Below are positions 8,924-16,376 of a stretch of DNA of 64,000 nt, piece by piece. The DNA is from JAXDJH01 sp034663635 (GTDB taxonomy: Bacteria > Actinomycetota > CADDZG01 > WHSQ01). The first letter of the stretch is position 1, and each line of letters begins with the position of its first letter. The translations under genes and the position numbers were made by a program. The notes below the pieces were generated by a model. It had not been told where the DNA came from, did no database searches, and worked only from the letters and a program-made list of their open reading frames with translations. The stretch is taken from positions 124,001-188,000 of the forward strand of contig JAXDJH010000023.1 in assembly GCA_034663635.1 (NCBI GenBank), read 5' to 3'.

Positions 8924-10462
8924 GTGCGAACCCTGGCCGCGGGAACCAGAGTTGTAGCGCGCGCCCCGATCGCCCTGCTGCCGATGGCTTTGGAGAGCCT
9001 CGTGGCCGGCGTCCTGGTTCTCTTCGGCGCTCTACCTCGCACCGGAGCCTCGGTTACGGCTGGGGCGGTCTTCCCGATCACGAATTACTTCGATCTCAAG
9101 CAGGCGCTTGCTCACGCCCCCGCGTGGCCTTTCTTCCTGGCTGCCTTGATAGTCAGTGCGCTCGTCCGCTCGGCGGTCATCGCCTCGACGCTTTGGCTCG
9201 CCGAGGGAAGGAACGGCGCGCTCGCCGCCGTCTGGTTGCGGGCCGGCCGAGAGGCCGCCCTGGCTCTCGTCTTCTTCTTCCCGGCCGCCGTCCTCTTCTT
9301 TACGGGCGCGCTGATCCGCTATGCGCCCTTCGTTTGGGCTGCGGCGCTGTTCGGCTTGATCCCAGCCGTCTTGTTCATGCGACGAGCATTGGCGATCGAT
9401 GCGGGGGCCGGATCGCCACGAGGTGGTCGCCTTCCCGAGTTCGCCGGCTTTCTCTCTTACGCGTACTTATTGTCGGCCCTTGCCGCTGCGATCTCTGTTT
9501 TGGGCAGAGTGTCGTTCGTCCTGCCGGCGATCCTGATCGCGCTTGCGGGACCATTGCACGCGCTTATGGCGCTCGGCTGGCGAGAGCACATGCGGGCCGA
9601 GACGTATCCGGGAGGCGGCGGGGTCGCTGCGCTGGCGACCGTTCTGGGCCTCCTTGTTCTGGGCGGAGCCACCGTCTATGACCGCTCGATCGCCGATAGA
9701 CCACCGGTGGGTCGCGCGGAAGCGGCCGGCTCGCTGTTGCTCCTTGGCGGTGCTGACTCGAGCTCCAAGACGGGCGCTCTGACAGAGCTCGACCCACGCG
9801 ACGTCGGTTTCGGTCGCGATCGCACCGACCTTCTCTCTTACAAGGCAGCAGCCGAGCCCTATGTAGCCGATGACACGCGCGCCGATCTGGACGACGTTGC
9901 GGAAGTGGTCGCCCGACAGATCGAAAGCGCCGAGCCCCCGCGCTATCTATTAGGTCACTCCCAAGCGGCGCTCATACTCGACAGAGTGATCCAGAGCGGC
10001 GCGCTAGAGCCCGATCGATCGGTCGTCATCTCGGGGCCTCCCCCGGTCCCCCCCGGCATCGATGCCGCGCCGCCGGGTGATCGAGACGATGGAGCAGTAG
10101 GCGGCGATATGGCGCGAGGGCTCGGCCGGCTCTTGGACGCTCTAGGGATGGCCGACTACGACATCGATGCGCCCGCCGCTCCGGCAAACCTCGAACCGGT
10201 GGTGGTCGGGAGCGAGCGTGTTTCCAGGCTCGCGATCTGGGCTCTGGCAGATTCGGTGTGGCTTGACGGCGACTGGCGACGGCCCGGCGAAGTGAACGTT
10301 GTGGCGTTTTCTGATCATGTAGGCGCCACGAACAACTCTCGGGCGCTCGATTCTGCCCGACGATTCCTGGCGGGCGATGAGGTCGAAGGAGACGAGACGA
10401 GCTGGCGGGGTTTCCTGGTCGCCGGCCTGCGCTACGCGTTCGAACCGTGGAGGCCCAGGTGA
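8924..10462 (+). CDS. Membrane protein with C-terminal alpha/beta-hydrolase-like domain
   Basis: 512 residues from a GTG start. Residues 1-240 contain about six hydrophobic helices rich in Ala/Leu/Phe; residues 240-270 form another helix (LATVLGLLVLGG). The remaining 240 residues are soluble and include YLLGHSQAALILDR, a nucleophile-elbow-like motif (GHSQA instead of GxSxG), and a late VVAFSDHVGATNN segment where a catalytic histidine could sit. This suggests a lipase- or peptidase-type hydrolase tethered to the membrane, outside the cell if the topology is even. I recognise no named family. The stop overlaps the rsmI start as GTGA, so the two are translationally coupled, which is odd for a rRNA methylase partner. 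Confidence 0.65.
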   Translation: MRTLAAGTRVVARAPIALLPMALESLVAGVLVLFGALPRTGASVTAGAVFPITNYFDLKQALAHAPAWPFFLAALIVSALVRSAVIASTLWLAEGRNGALAAVWLRAGREAALALVFFFPAAVLFFTGALIRYAPFVWAAALFGLIPAVLFMRRALAIDAGAGSPRGGRLPEFAGFLSYAYLLSALAAAISVLGRVSFVLPAILIALAGPLHALMALGWREHMRAETYPGGGGVAALATVLGLLVLGGATVYDRSIADRPPVGRAEAAGSLLLLGGADSSSKTGALTELDPRDVGFGRDRTDLLSYKAAAEPYVADDTRADLDDVAEVVARQIESAEPPRYLLGHSQAALILDRVIQSGALEPDRSVVISGPPPVPPGIDAAPPGDRDDGAVGGDMARGLGRLLDALGMADYDIDAPAAPANLEPVVVGSERVSRLAIWALADSVWLDGDWRRPGEVNVVAFSDHVGATNNSRALDSARRFLAGDEVEGDETSWRGFLVAGLRYAFEPWRPR

Positions 10463-11289
10463 AAGGAAAGCTCGTCGTGTGCGCCACGCCGATAGGGAAC
10501 CTGGGCGACATGAGCCAGCGCGCTATCTCCACATTGACCGAAGCTCACGTCATCGCGTGCGAGGACACGCGGCGCACTCGGAAACTCCTCACTCATTTCG
10601 GCATTCAGCCGCGCGAGCTGCTCGTCTACAACGATGCGAACGAGCGCAGGCAGCACGGCAAGCTGCTCGATCGGATCCGCCAAGGAGCCACTGTGGTCCT
10701 GGTCTCCGACGCAGGTATGCCCGGCCTTTCTGATCCGGGCTACAGGCTAGTGGCGGCCTGCGGCGAGGAGGGATTCGAGGTCACGGTGGTGCCGGGACCG
10801 AATGCAGCGATAAGTGCACTGGCGATCTCGGGTCTGCCGCCGGCCCGATTCGTGTTCGAGGGGTTCCTGCCTCGAAAGTCGGCCGAGCGGCGACGACGTA
10901 TCGAGGAGCTAAAGGACGATGAGCGAACCCTCGTCCTTTATGAGGCGCCGCATCGTGTTGCCGCGACCCTAGATGACCTCGCGGAGATCCTCGGCCCCCG
11001 ACCTGCGGCGGTCGCTCGTGAGCTCACGAAGATGCACGAGGAAGTCCTCAGGGGAACGCTCGAGGAGCTGGCGAAGTCGGCGAGAGAGCTCGCCCCGAGA
11101 GGAGAGATAGTGCTCGTGATCGAGGGGACCCGTCAGGGCCGAGCCGAAGTGGAACCTGCGGAGCTGGCGAGCCGCGCTCGCGCTCTCATGGATGGAGGAG
11201 TTGACAGAAAAGACGCCCTGTCGCAAGTGGCGCGAGAAAGCGGTATGCCGCGCAGGGCCGTGTTCGAGGCTCTGCTGGATGACCGGTGA
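10459..11289 (+). CDS. rsmI: 16S rRNA (cytidine1402-2'-O)-methyltransferase RsmI
   Basis: 276 residues from the GTG at 10459. That GTG overlaps the upstream stop as GTGA and has GGAGG six bases before it; a GTG at 10447 lacks a ribosome site. The sequence follows the tetrapyrrole-methylase fold: VCATPIGNLGDMS at the N-terminus, CEDTRRTRKLL, VVLVSDAGMPGLSDPGY, VVPGPNAAISAL, FEGFLPRK. RsmI uses S-adenosylmethionine to methylate the ribose of C1402 in the 30S P site. The C-terminal helical domain (DRKDALSQVARESGMPRRAVFEALL) is present, so the gene is full length. It ends immediately before the stop of the convergent AbrB-like gene. Confidence 0.95.
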   Translation: MKGKLVVCATPIGNLGDMSQRAISTLTEAHVIACEDTRRTRKLLTHFGIQPRELLVYNDANERRQHGKLLDRIRQGATVVLVSDAGMPGLSDPGYRLVAACGEEGFEVTVVPGPNAAISALAISGLPPARFVFEGFLPRKSAERRRRIEELKDDERTLVLYEAPHRVAATLDDLAEILGPRPAAVARELTKMHEEVLRGTLEELAKSARELAPRGEIVLVIEGTRQGRAEVEPAELASRARALMDGGVDRKDALSQVARESGMPRRAVFEALLDDR

Positions 11290-11577
11290 TTAGCTTCCGA
11301 CGGTCTCCGCGTCGGGAATACGAAGCTCGATCTTGCCCTGTGAGCTGAGTTCGCCCGCACAGGACTCGCACACGCTGCGGCCTTTGAACGCCACCGCCGG
11401 CTCCTCGGCCCCACAGAACGTACAGAGGTCCTGCCTCTTCTGGAGGATCACCTTCTCGCCATCGACGGAGATCTCAAGCTCATCGCCCTCTCGGATGTTG
11501 AAAACCTTCCGCAACTCCGAGGGGAGAACGATGCGTCCGAGCTCATCTATCTTCCGGACTACGCCGGTAGACTTCAT
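11290..11577 (-). CDS. AbrB/SpoVT-type transcription factor with zinc ribbon
   Basis: 95 residues. The N-terminal 50 form a swapped-hairpin AbrB domain: STGVVRKIDELGRIVLPSE, then GDELEISVDGEKVIL. Residues 51-80 hold CTFCG and CESC, a four-cysteine zinc ribbon like that of many SpoVT/AbrB relatives. Such proteins dimerise or tetramerise and bind bent DNA; B. subtilis AbrB is a transition-state repressor. The location is telling: abrB also lies between rsmI (yabC) and metS in B. subtilis. The gene is convergent with rsmI (stop codons touch) and divergent from metG. A palindrome at 11595-11611 lies just upstream of its ribosome site (AGGGGG), so autoregulation and metG control are both possible. 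Confidence 0.9.
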   Translation of the reverse strand: MKSTGVVRKIDELGRIVLPSELRKVFNIREGDELEISVDGEKVILQKRQDLCTFCGAEEPAVAFKGRSVCESCAGELSSQGKIELRIPDAETVGS

Positions 11578-11594
11578 GCGCCTTGCCCCCTGGT

Positions 11595-11611
11595 AGTAGT
11601 TGGTAACTACT
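11595..11611. promoter_or_regulatory. Candidate operator between abrB-like gene and metG
   Basis: Perfect 7-base inverted repeat AGTAGTT-ggt-AACTACT in the 109-base divergent intergenic region. It starts 18 bases upstream of the AbrB-like ATG and 76 bases upstream of metG. Size and position fit an autoregulatory operator, but no consensus is known for this subgroup and binding by the neighbouring protein is an inference. Confidence 0.45.
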
Positions 11612-11686
11612 GGGTCGAGGTTAGTCCGCTAGCCCTGCTGAGTCAATTCAATCGGGCAATTCGGTCATCAAGGCTCGGGAGCGCCG

Positions 11687-13246
11687 GTGAGTGACGAGGT
11701 CTTCTACATCACGACCCCCATCTTCTACGTGAACGATGTGCCTCATCTCGGGCACGCTTACAACGCCGTCGCCGCGGACGTGATCGCTCGCTTCCGCCGC
11801 CTACAGGGCCGAAAAGTGCATTTCCTGACCGGCACGGACGAGCACGGGGAGAAGATCCTCCGAACCGCCCAGGCGAAGGGACTCTCGCCCAAGGATTGGA
11901 CCGATCAGATCGTCCCCCGGTGGAAAGAGGTCTGGGCGGCCCTCGACATCTCTTACGACGACTTCATTCGCACCACCGAGGAGCGCCATGAGGGCCCGGT
12001 CGGCGATTTCGTGCAGGCGTTGTACGACCGCGACGAGATCTACCTCGGTACCTACGAAGGCCTCTACTGCGTGGGCTGCGAAGGCTTCAAGGCGGAAGAC
12101 GAACTGGTGAACGGTCACTGCCCTCTGCACCCAACCCTCGAGATCGATCACCTCAAGGAGGACAACTACTTCTTCCGGCTCTCGAAGTACGCCGACCGTT
12201 TGGTCGAGCTGTGGGAATCGGAGCCCGACCGGGTGCTCCCGGAGGCCAGGCGCAACGAGGTACTGGGGAAAGTGAAACAGGGTCTCGACGATCTTTCGAT
12301 CTCTCGCGTCAGTTTCGACTGGGGTGTGCCGCTGCCGTGGGATTCGAAACACGTCATCTACGTCTGGGTCGATGCCCTGCAGAACTACACGACCGCGGTC
12401 GGATACGGGCGCGATCAAGAGATGTTCGATCGGATCTGGCCCGCGGATATCCATCTGATCGGCAAGGACATCCTCTGGTTCCATACCGTCATCTGGCACG
12501 CGATGTTGATGGCGCTGGATCTTCCGCTACCCAAAACCGTCTACGCGCACGGTTTCCTTCAGGTCGGCGGCGAGAAGATGAGCAAGAGCACGCTCACAGG
12601 GATCTCACCGCACGATCTCATCGGGACGTTCGGGTCCGATGGGTATCGGTATTACTTCACGCGCGACATCTCGTTCGGCCAGGACGGAGAGTTCTCGTGG
12701 GAGGGGATGGTGGCGCGCTACAACGCAGACCTCGCCAACGACTTCGGGAACCTCGTTTCGAGGGTGACATCGATGATGAACCGTTATCTCGACGGCGTGA
12801 CACCTGAGGGACCTACGGAGGACGAGCTGACCGACGTCGAGATGCGGTTGCGGAAGGCGCAGCACGACGCGTTGACCCACATGGAGCATGCGATCGACCA
12901 GGTCTCTCCCCATCTGATGTCGCGAGCCGTGTGGTCTTTCGTGCGAAAGAGCAACGCATACGTCGAGGAGGTCGCGCCTTGGGCCCTCGCCAAGGATCCG
13001 GACCAGGCGAGACGACTCGAGGTCGTGCTCTACACGCTTACAGATGCTTTACGCCTGATGGCTCTGATGGTCTCTCCGTTGATCCCGAGGGCCGCGCGTG
13101 ATCTGTGGAATCGCTTGGGGCAGGAGGGCGACGTCAGCACCAAGATCTTTCCGGACGAGGGATCGTGGGGACTGCTCGCGCCCGGCACGAAGATCGAACT
13201 AGGGGATCCGCTCTTCCCGAGGCTCGAGGAAGAGAAAGCGTCTTAA
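11687..13246 (+). CDS. metG: Methionyl-tRNA synthetase
   Basis: 519 residues from a GTG start with GGGAG upstream. It is a class I synthetase: the HIGH-like motif is PHLGHAY near residue 20, the KMSKS loop is KMSKST near residue 300, and a single-knuckle metal-binding insertion is seen around residues 125-145 (YCVGCEG and CPLHP). The anticodon-binding helical domain covers residues about 360-510. There is no C-terminal tRNA-binding EMAP domain, so it is the short form; a free-standing EMAP/CsaA-type protein is encoded at 47677-48036. It charges tRNA-Met with methionine using ATP. tatD starts eight bases after its stop. Confidence 0.97.
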   Translation: MSDEVFYITTPIFYVNDVPHLGHAYNAVAADVIARFRRLQGRKVHFLTGTDEHGEKILRTAQAKGLSPKDWTDQIVPRWKEVWAALDISYDDFIRTTEERHEGPVGDFVQALYDRDEIYLGTYEGLYCVGCEGFKAEDELVNGHCPLHPTLEIDHLKEDNYFFRLSKYADRLVELWESEPDRVLPEARRNEVLGKVKQGLDDLSISRVSFDWGVPLPWDSKHVIYVWVDALQNYTTAVGYGRDQEMFDRIWPADIHLIGKDILWFHTVIWHAMLMALDLPLPKTVYAHGFLQVGGEKMSKSTLTGISPHDLIGTFGSDGYRYYFTRDISFGQDGEFSWEGMVARYNADLANDFGNLVSRVTSMMNRYLDGVTPEGPTEDELTDVEMRLRKAQHDALTHMEHAIDQVSPHLMSRAVWSFVRKSNAYVEEVAPWALAKDPDQARRLEVVLYTLTDALRLMALMVSPLIPRAARDLWNRLGQEGDVSTKIFPDEGSWGLLAPGTKIELGDPLFPRLEEEKAS

Positions 13247-13254
13247 CCCAGCCG

Positions 13255-14013
13255 ATGTGGTTCGACTCGCACTGCCACCTGCATCTCTGTGACCAAGCTT
13301 CAGTCTCCGAACTCGTCGAGCGAGCTCGAGAGGCCGGCGTTGAAGACATGACGACCATCGGGATAGATGTTGAATCGAGTCGCCGATCGCTCGAGATCGC
13401 GATCGAGCACAGCATCTTCGCTTCGGTAGGTCTGCATCCCAACGACGCCGAGGATCTCTCGAGCGAGGTCGAGAGCCAATTGAGGGAGATGGTCGCCGCC
13501 GATCGCGTGGTGGCGGTCGGCGAAAGCGGGCTCGATTTCTACCGGGACAGCGCGACCCCCGAGGCCCAATACCGCGCCTTCGATCTGCATATCCAGCTCG
13601 CAAAGGAACATGACAAGGCTCTCGTGATCCACACGCGTGATTCGATCGACGAGGCGATCGCGCACTTGAGGCAGGTTGGCGCGCCGCAGCGCTTCGTCTT
13701 CCACTGCTGGTCGGGCGATGAGGATCAACTCCGCGCGGCCCTCGAGCTGGATGCGTACGTTTCATTCGCGGGGAACGTGTCCTTCAAGAGCGCTGAGAAC
13801 CTTCGCGTCGCCGCGCGATTGGTTCCCGCGGACCGCATCCTCGTGGAGACCGACTCGCCGTACCTCTCTCCGGTGCCCGAGAGAGGTAAGCCGAACGAGC
13901 CTGCCCGTGTTGCCCTGGTCGGCGCGGCCGTCGCCGGCGCACGCGGAGTCGACGATCGGGTTCTTGCCGCGTCCACATCCGAAAATGCACGGAAATTCTT
14001 TGCCCTCTCCTGA
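13255..14013 (+). CDS. tatD: TatD-family metal-dependent hydrolase
   Basis: 252 residues. The ATG at 13255 is chosen because the conserved N-terminus MWFDSHCHLHL begins there; the frame stays open further upstream inside metG but without similarity. Metal ligands of the amidohydrolase fold are visible: DSHCHL, GESGLDFYRD, HTRDS, FHCWSGD and ETDSPYLSP. TatD proteins are magnesium-dependent DNases / 3'-5' exonucleases. The gene lies in the conserved metG-tatD-rsmA order and its 3' end overlaps the likely rsmA start by 29 bases. Confidence 0.95.
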   Translation: MWFDSHCHLHLCDQASVSELVERAREAGVEDMTTIGIDVESSRRSLEIAIEHSIFASVGLHPNDAEDLSSEVESQLREMVAADRVVAVGESGLDFYRDSATPEAQYRAFDLHIQLAKEHDKALVIHTRDSIDEAIAHLRQVGAPQRFVFHCWSGDEDQLRAALELDAYVSFAGNVSFKSAENLRVAARLVPADRILVETDSPYLSPVPERGKPNEPARVALVGAAVAGARGVDDRVLAASTSENARKFFALS

Positions 14014-14830
14014 GCCGTCCTTGCTTGGGGCGCGCCGCGTCGGCGAGCTTCTCGCCAAGCATGGAGTCAGGCCGAACAAAGCGTTAGGCCAGAATTTCGT
14101 TATCGACCCGAACACGATCCGGAAGGTCGTCGAAACGGCGCGGCTCGAGCCGGGCGACACGGTTCTGGAGATAGGGCCCGGAGTGGGTTCGCTCACCCGC
14201 GGACTTGCAGGCTCGGCTATGCGAGTGATCGCGGTCGAGATCGACGAGAGATTGATACCCGTTCTCCAAGAAGGCACGTCCGATCTGCCGAATGTCGAGA
14301 TCGTTCTGGGTGACGCATTGAAGGCGGATCTCGGTTCATTCGGGGCCACCAAGCTTGTGGCGAACCTTCCTTACAACGTCGCGGTTCCCATCGTGATGAG
14401 AGCTCTGGAGACTGCGCCGGATATCACTCGACTCACCGTCATGGCCCAGCGCGAGGTTGGCGAGCGGCTCGCTGCATCCCCGGGGTCCAAGGTCTATGGA
14501 GCCCCAAGCGTGTTGGTCCGCTACTACTCGGAGCCTCTCGTGGTGGCTCGGATCGCAAGAAATGCCTTCTTCCCGGTGCCCAACGTCGATTCCGTTCTCG
14601 TCGAGCTGACTCGCCACGAGCCTCCGAACGTCGAGGGGGCCGCGTTTTTCGCGGTCGTCCGGGCAGCGTTCGGCCAGAGGAGAAAGTCGATCCGGAACAG
14701 CCTCGGTTCGTTGCTGGGCCCCGTGGCGGACGAAACGATCCATGCGGCGGGCCTCGACCCGTCGGTAAGGCCGGAGCAACTCACACTGGAAGGATTCGTC
14801 ACTCTTGCCCGACTAGTCAGCAAAGAGTAA
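13985..14830 (+). CDS. rsmA: 16S rRNA (A1518/A1519-N6)-dimethyltransferase RsmA/KsgA
   Basis: 281 residues from the ATG at 13985; a TTG at 14021 is the other possible start, and neither has a strong ribosome site. Motifs are those of the KsgA/Dim1 methylases: NKALGQNFVIDPNTI, EIGPGVGSLT (motif I, SAM binding), VEIDERL (motif II), NLPYNVAVP (the catalytic NLPY motif IV), and FFPVPNVDSVLVEL. It dimethylates two adjacent adenines in the 3' hairpin of 16S rRNA late in 30S assembly; loss gives kasugamycin resistance in bacteria where this has been tested. It overlaps tatD and ends about 80 bases before the lone receiver gene. Confidence 0.95.
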   Translation: MHGNSLPSPEPSLLGARRVGELLAKHGVRPNKALGQNFVIDPNTIRKVVETARLEPGDTVLEIGPGVGSLTRGLAGSAMRVIAVEIDERLIPVLQEGTSDLPNVEIVLGDALKADLGSFGATKLVANLPYNVAVPIVMRALETAPDITRLTVMAQREVGERLAASPGSKVYGAPSVLVRYYSEPLVVARIARNAFFPVPNVDSVLVELTRHEPPNVEGAAFFAVVRAAFGQRRKSIRNSLGSLLGPVADETIHAAGLDPSVRPEQLTLEGFVTLARLVSKE

Positions 14831-14913
14831 TGACTGGCACACAAACGCACAAATGTGTCACTCCAAGAATCCCCCTAGGCAAGGCGTGTGGCTTTCCTTA
14901 CGCTGTATCTCTC

Positions 14914-15306
14914 ATGAACAGGACGGAAGCAGGGGCCGCGCTGAACTCCATACGAGAGGGCTCGGGGAACCACATCCTGATCGTCGACGACGACGAGGAG
15001 ATCCGTCACGTTCTGCGGATGATGTGTGAGCTCGAGGGCTACGAGGTCATCGGCGAAGCCGCGAGCGGAGTCGAAGCCGTCGCACTGGCGATGCATCACC
15101 AACCGAACCTCGTGATCCTCGACTACCTCATGCCTCGGATGAATGGCGAGGACACCGCGAAGATGCTGAGGACGATCTGCCCCGGCATCCGGATCGTTGC
15201 CTTCTCCGCAGTGTTGGAGGAGAAGCCGGATTGGTCCGACACTTTCCTGAATAAGGAAAGGATCAGCGAAGTGATGCCCCTCCTGGAGCGTCTGCTCGTT
15301 CACTGA
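14914..15306 (+). CDS. Stand-alone response-regulator receiver protein
   Basis: About 130 residues from the ATG at 14914; earlier in-frame starts would add a tail without similarity. It is a single receiver domain: acidic cluster ILIVDDDEEIR, phospho-acceptor Asp in VILDYLMPRMNG, switch residue in VAFSAV (Ser in place of the usual Thr), and the conserved Lys in FLNKERI. No DNA-binding or enzymatic output domain follows, so it should act through protein contacts like CheY or Spo0F. No histidine kinase is adjacent; the nearest is the kinase/PIG-L fusion 26 kb away. It interrupts the rsmA-ispE pair. Its partner is unknown. Confidence 0.85.
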   Translation: MNRTEAGAALNSIREGSGNHILIVDDDEEIRHVLRMMCELEGYEVIGEAASGVEAVALAMHHQPNLVILDYLMPRMNGEDTAKMLRTICPGIRIVAFSAVLEEKPDWSDTFLNKERISEVMPLLERLLVH

Positions 15307-15338
15307 GCTTCTTCGCATCCAGCGTTAACTTCGGGACC

Positions 15339-16262
15339 ATGACGGCCCCACCGAAGTTGCGACTCCGAACGAACGCGAAGATCAACCTCTTCCTTCGGAT
15401 AGCGAGCCTTCGCACCGACGGTTACCACGAGCTCGAATCCGTATTCCACGGCATCTCTCTGTTCGACTCCCTGGAAGTCGAGTTAACGGATGAACCGGGC
15501 CTCGATGTTGCATTCGATGCGGGCCCGAACTACGGGACCGTGCTCCCTACAACCGACGAGAACTCCTTGACCCAAACGTTCGGCGTTCTCCGTGACATGG
15601 GGCTCGAGGTCGAGGGCGCACGCGCGGTCGTGTTCAAGAGCATCCCGGTTGGCTCGGGTCTTGGCGGTGGGAGCGCGAATGCCGCGGGACTGATCCTCGG
15701 ACTCAACGAGATGATGGACTGGGGGATGTCGCGGGGGGATCTCCATGACATTGCCGAGCGTGTAGGCAGCGACGTGCCGTACTTCATCTCGGGCGGAACG
15801 ATGCTGGCGCTGTCTCGGGGCGAAGAACTTCAACGGCTACCCATGCTGAAGGGGATGACTTTCGTTCTGGGCATGTCTCATCGCCCGTTATTGACGCGAG
15901 ACGTCTACGCGGCCTTCGACGAACTCAAGCCCGAGGTGGCTCCGAACAGTGCTCCGTTGATCCACGCCCTGGGGGCCGGCGACGTGGTCGAAGTCGCGTC
16001 GCTTCTGTACAACGACCTCGAACGCGCGGCCCTCGTGTTGCGACCGGAGCTGGGGGCCGCGAAGGCGGCGATGGTGGAGGCGGGTGCGCTCGGTTCGGGT
16101 GTGAGCGGTTCGGGACCTACGGTGTTCGGCATCGCAGCCGACCGTTCATCGGCAGCCTCCATCGCCGCTCGGATCGAAGATGCCTTCGACAGGGTCGAAG
16201 TGGTCGAGACGGCCGAGGCATGCGTCGAGATCGTCGAAGGGACTCAGCCCTCGGGTCTTTAG
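15339..16262 (+). CDS. ispE: 4-diphosphocytidyl-2-C-methyl-D-erythritol kinase
   Basis: 307 residues, ATG start. It is a GHMP-superfamily kinase: substrate motif AKINLFLRI...DGYHEL, the ATP loop PVGSGLGGGSANAAG near residue 110, and a third motif GSGVSGSGPTVFGI near the C-terminus. It phosphorylates the 2-hydroxyl of CDP-methylerythritol in the non-mevalonate (MEP) route to isoprenoids, which supplies the polyprenyl carriers used by cell-wall and O-mannosylation enzymes. The rsmA...ispE...glmU order matches many Gram-positive genomes. A tRNA gene follows after 20 bases. Confidence 0.96.
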   Translation: MTAPPKLRLRTNAKINLFLRIASLRTDGYHELESVFHGISLFDSLEVELTDEPGLDVAFDAGPNYGTVLPTTDENSLTQTFGVLRDMGLEVEGARAVVFKSIPVGSGLGGGSANAAGLILGLNEMMDWGMSRGDLHDIAERVGSDVPYFISGGTMLALSRGEELQRLPMLKGMTFVLGMSHRPLLTRDVYAAFDELKPEVAPNSAPLIHALGAGDVVEVASLLYNDLERAALVLRPELGAAKAAMVEAGALGSGVSGSGPTVFGIAADRSSAASIAARIEDAFDRVEVVETAEACVEIVEGTQPSGL

Positions 16263-16282
16263 TATGAGAACCACAAACACGG

Positions 16283-16357
16283 TGCCCCGTGGGGTAATTG
16301 GCAGCCCAAGGGATTTTGGTTCCCTAGGTTCTGGTTCGAGTCCAGGCGGGGCAGCCA
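16283..16357 (+). tRNA. tRNA-Gln (anticodon UUG)
   Basis: A cloverleaf can be folded by hand: acceptor TGCCCCG/CGGGGCA, D arm with GG in the loop, anticodon stem AGGGA/TCCCT with loop TTTTGGT (anticodon TTG at 16316-16318), four-base variable loop, T arm TCTGG/CCAGG with loop TTCGAGT, discriminator G and encoded CCA (16355-16357). It lies between ispE and glmU. A tRNA-Gln upstream of glmU also occurs in other Actinobacteria, which supports the assignment. Confidence 0.95.
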
Positions 16358-16376
16358 CCGGGTCGAGGAGGAACGA

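Noticed and set aside
10447..10458. GTG at 10447 as rsmI start
   Set aside because: No ribosome site precedes it. The GTG at 10459 has GGAGG upstream and overlaps the previous stop as GTGA.
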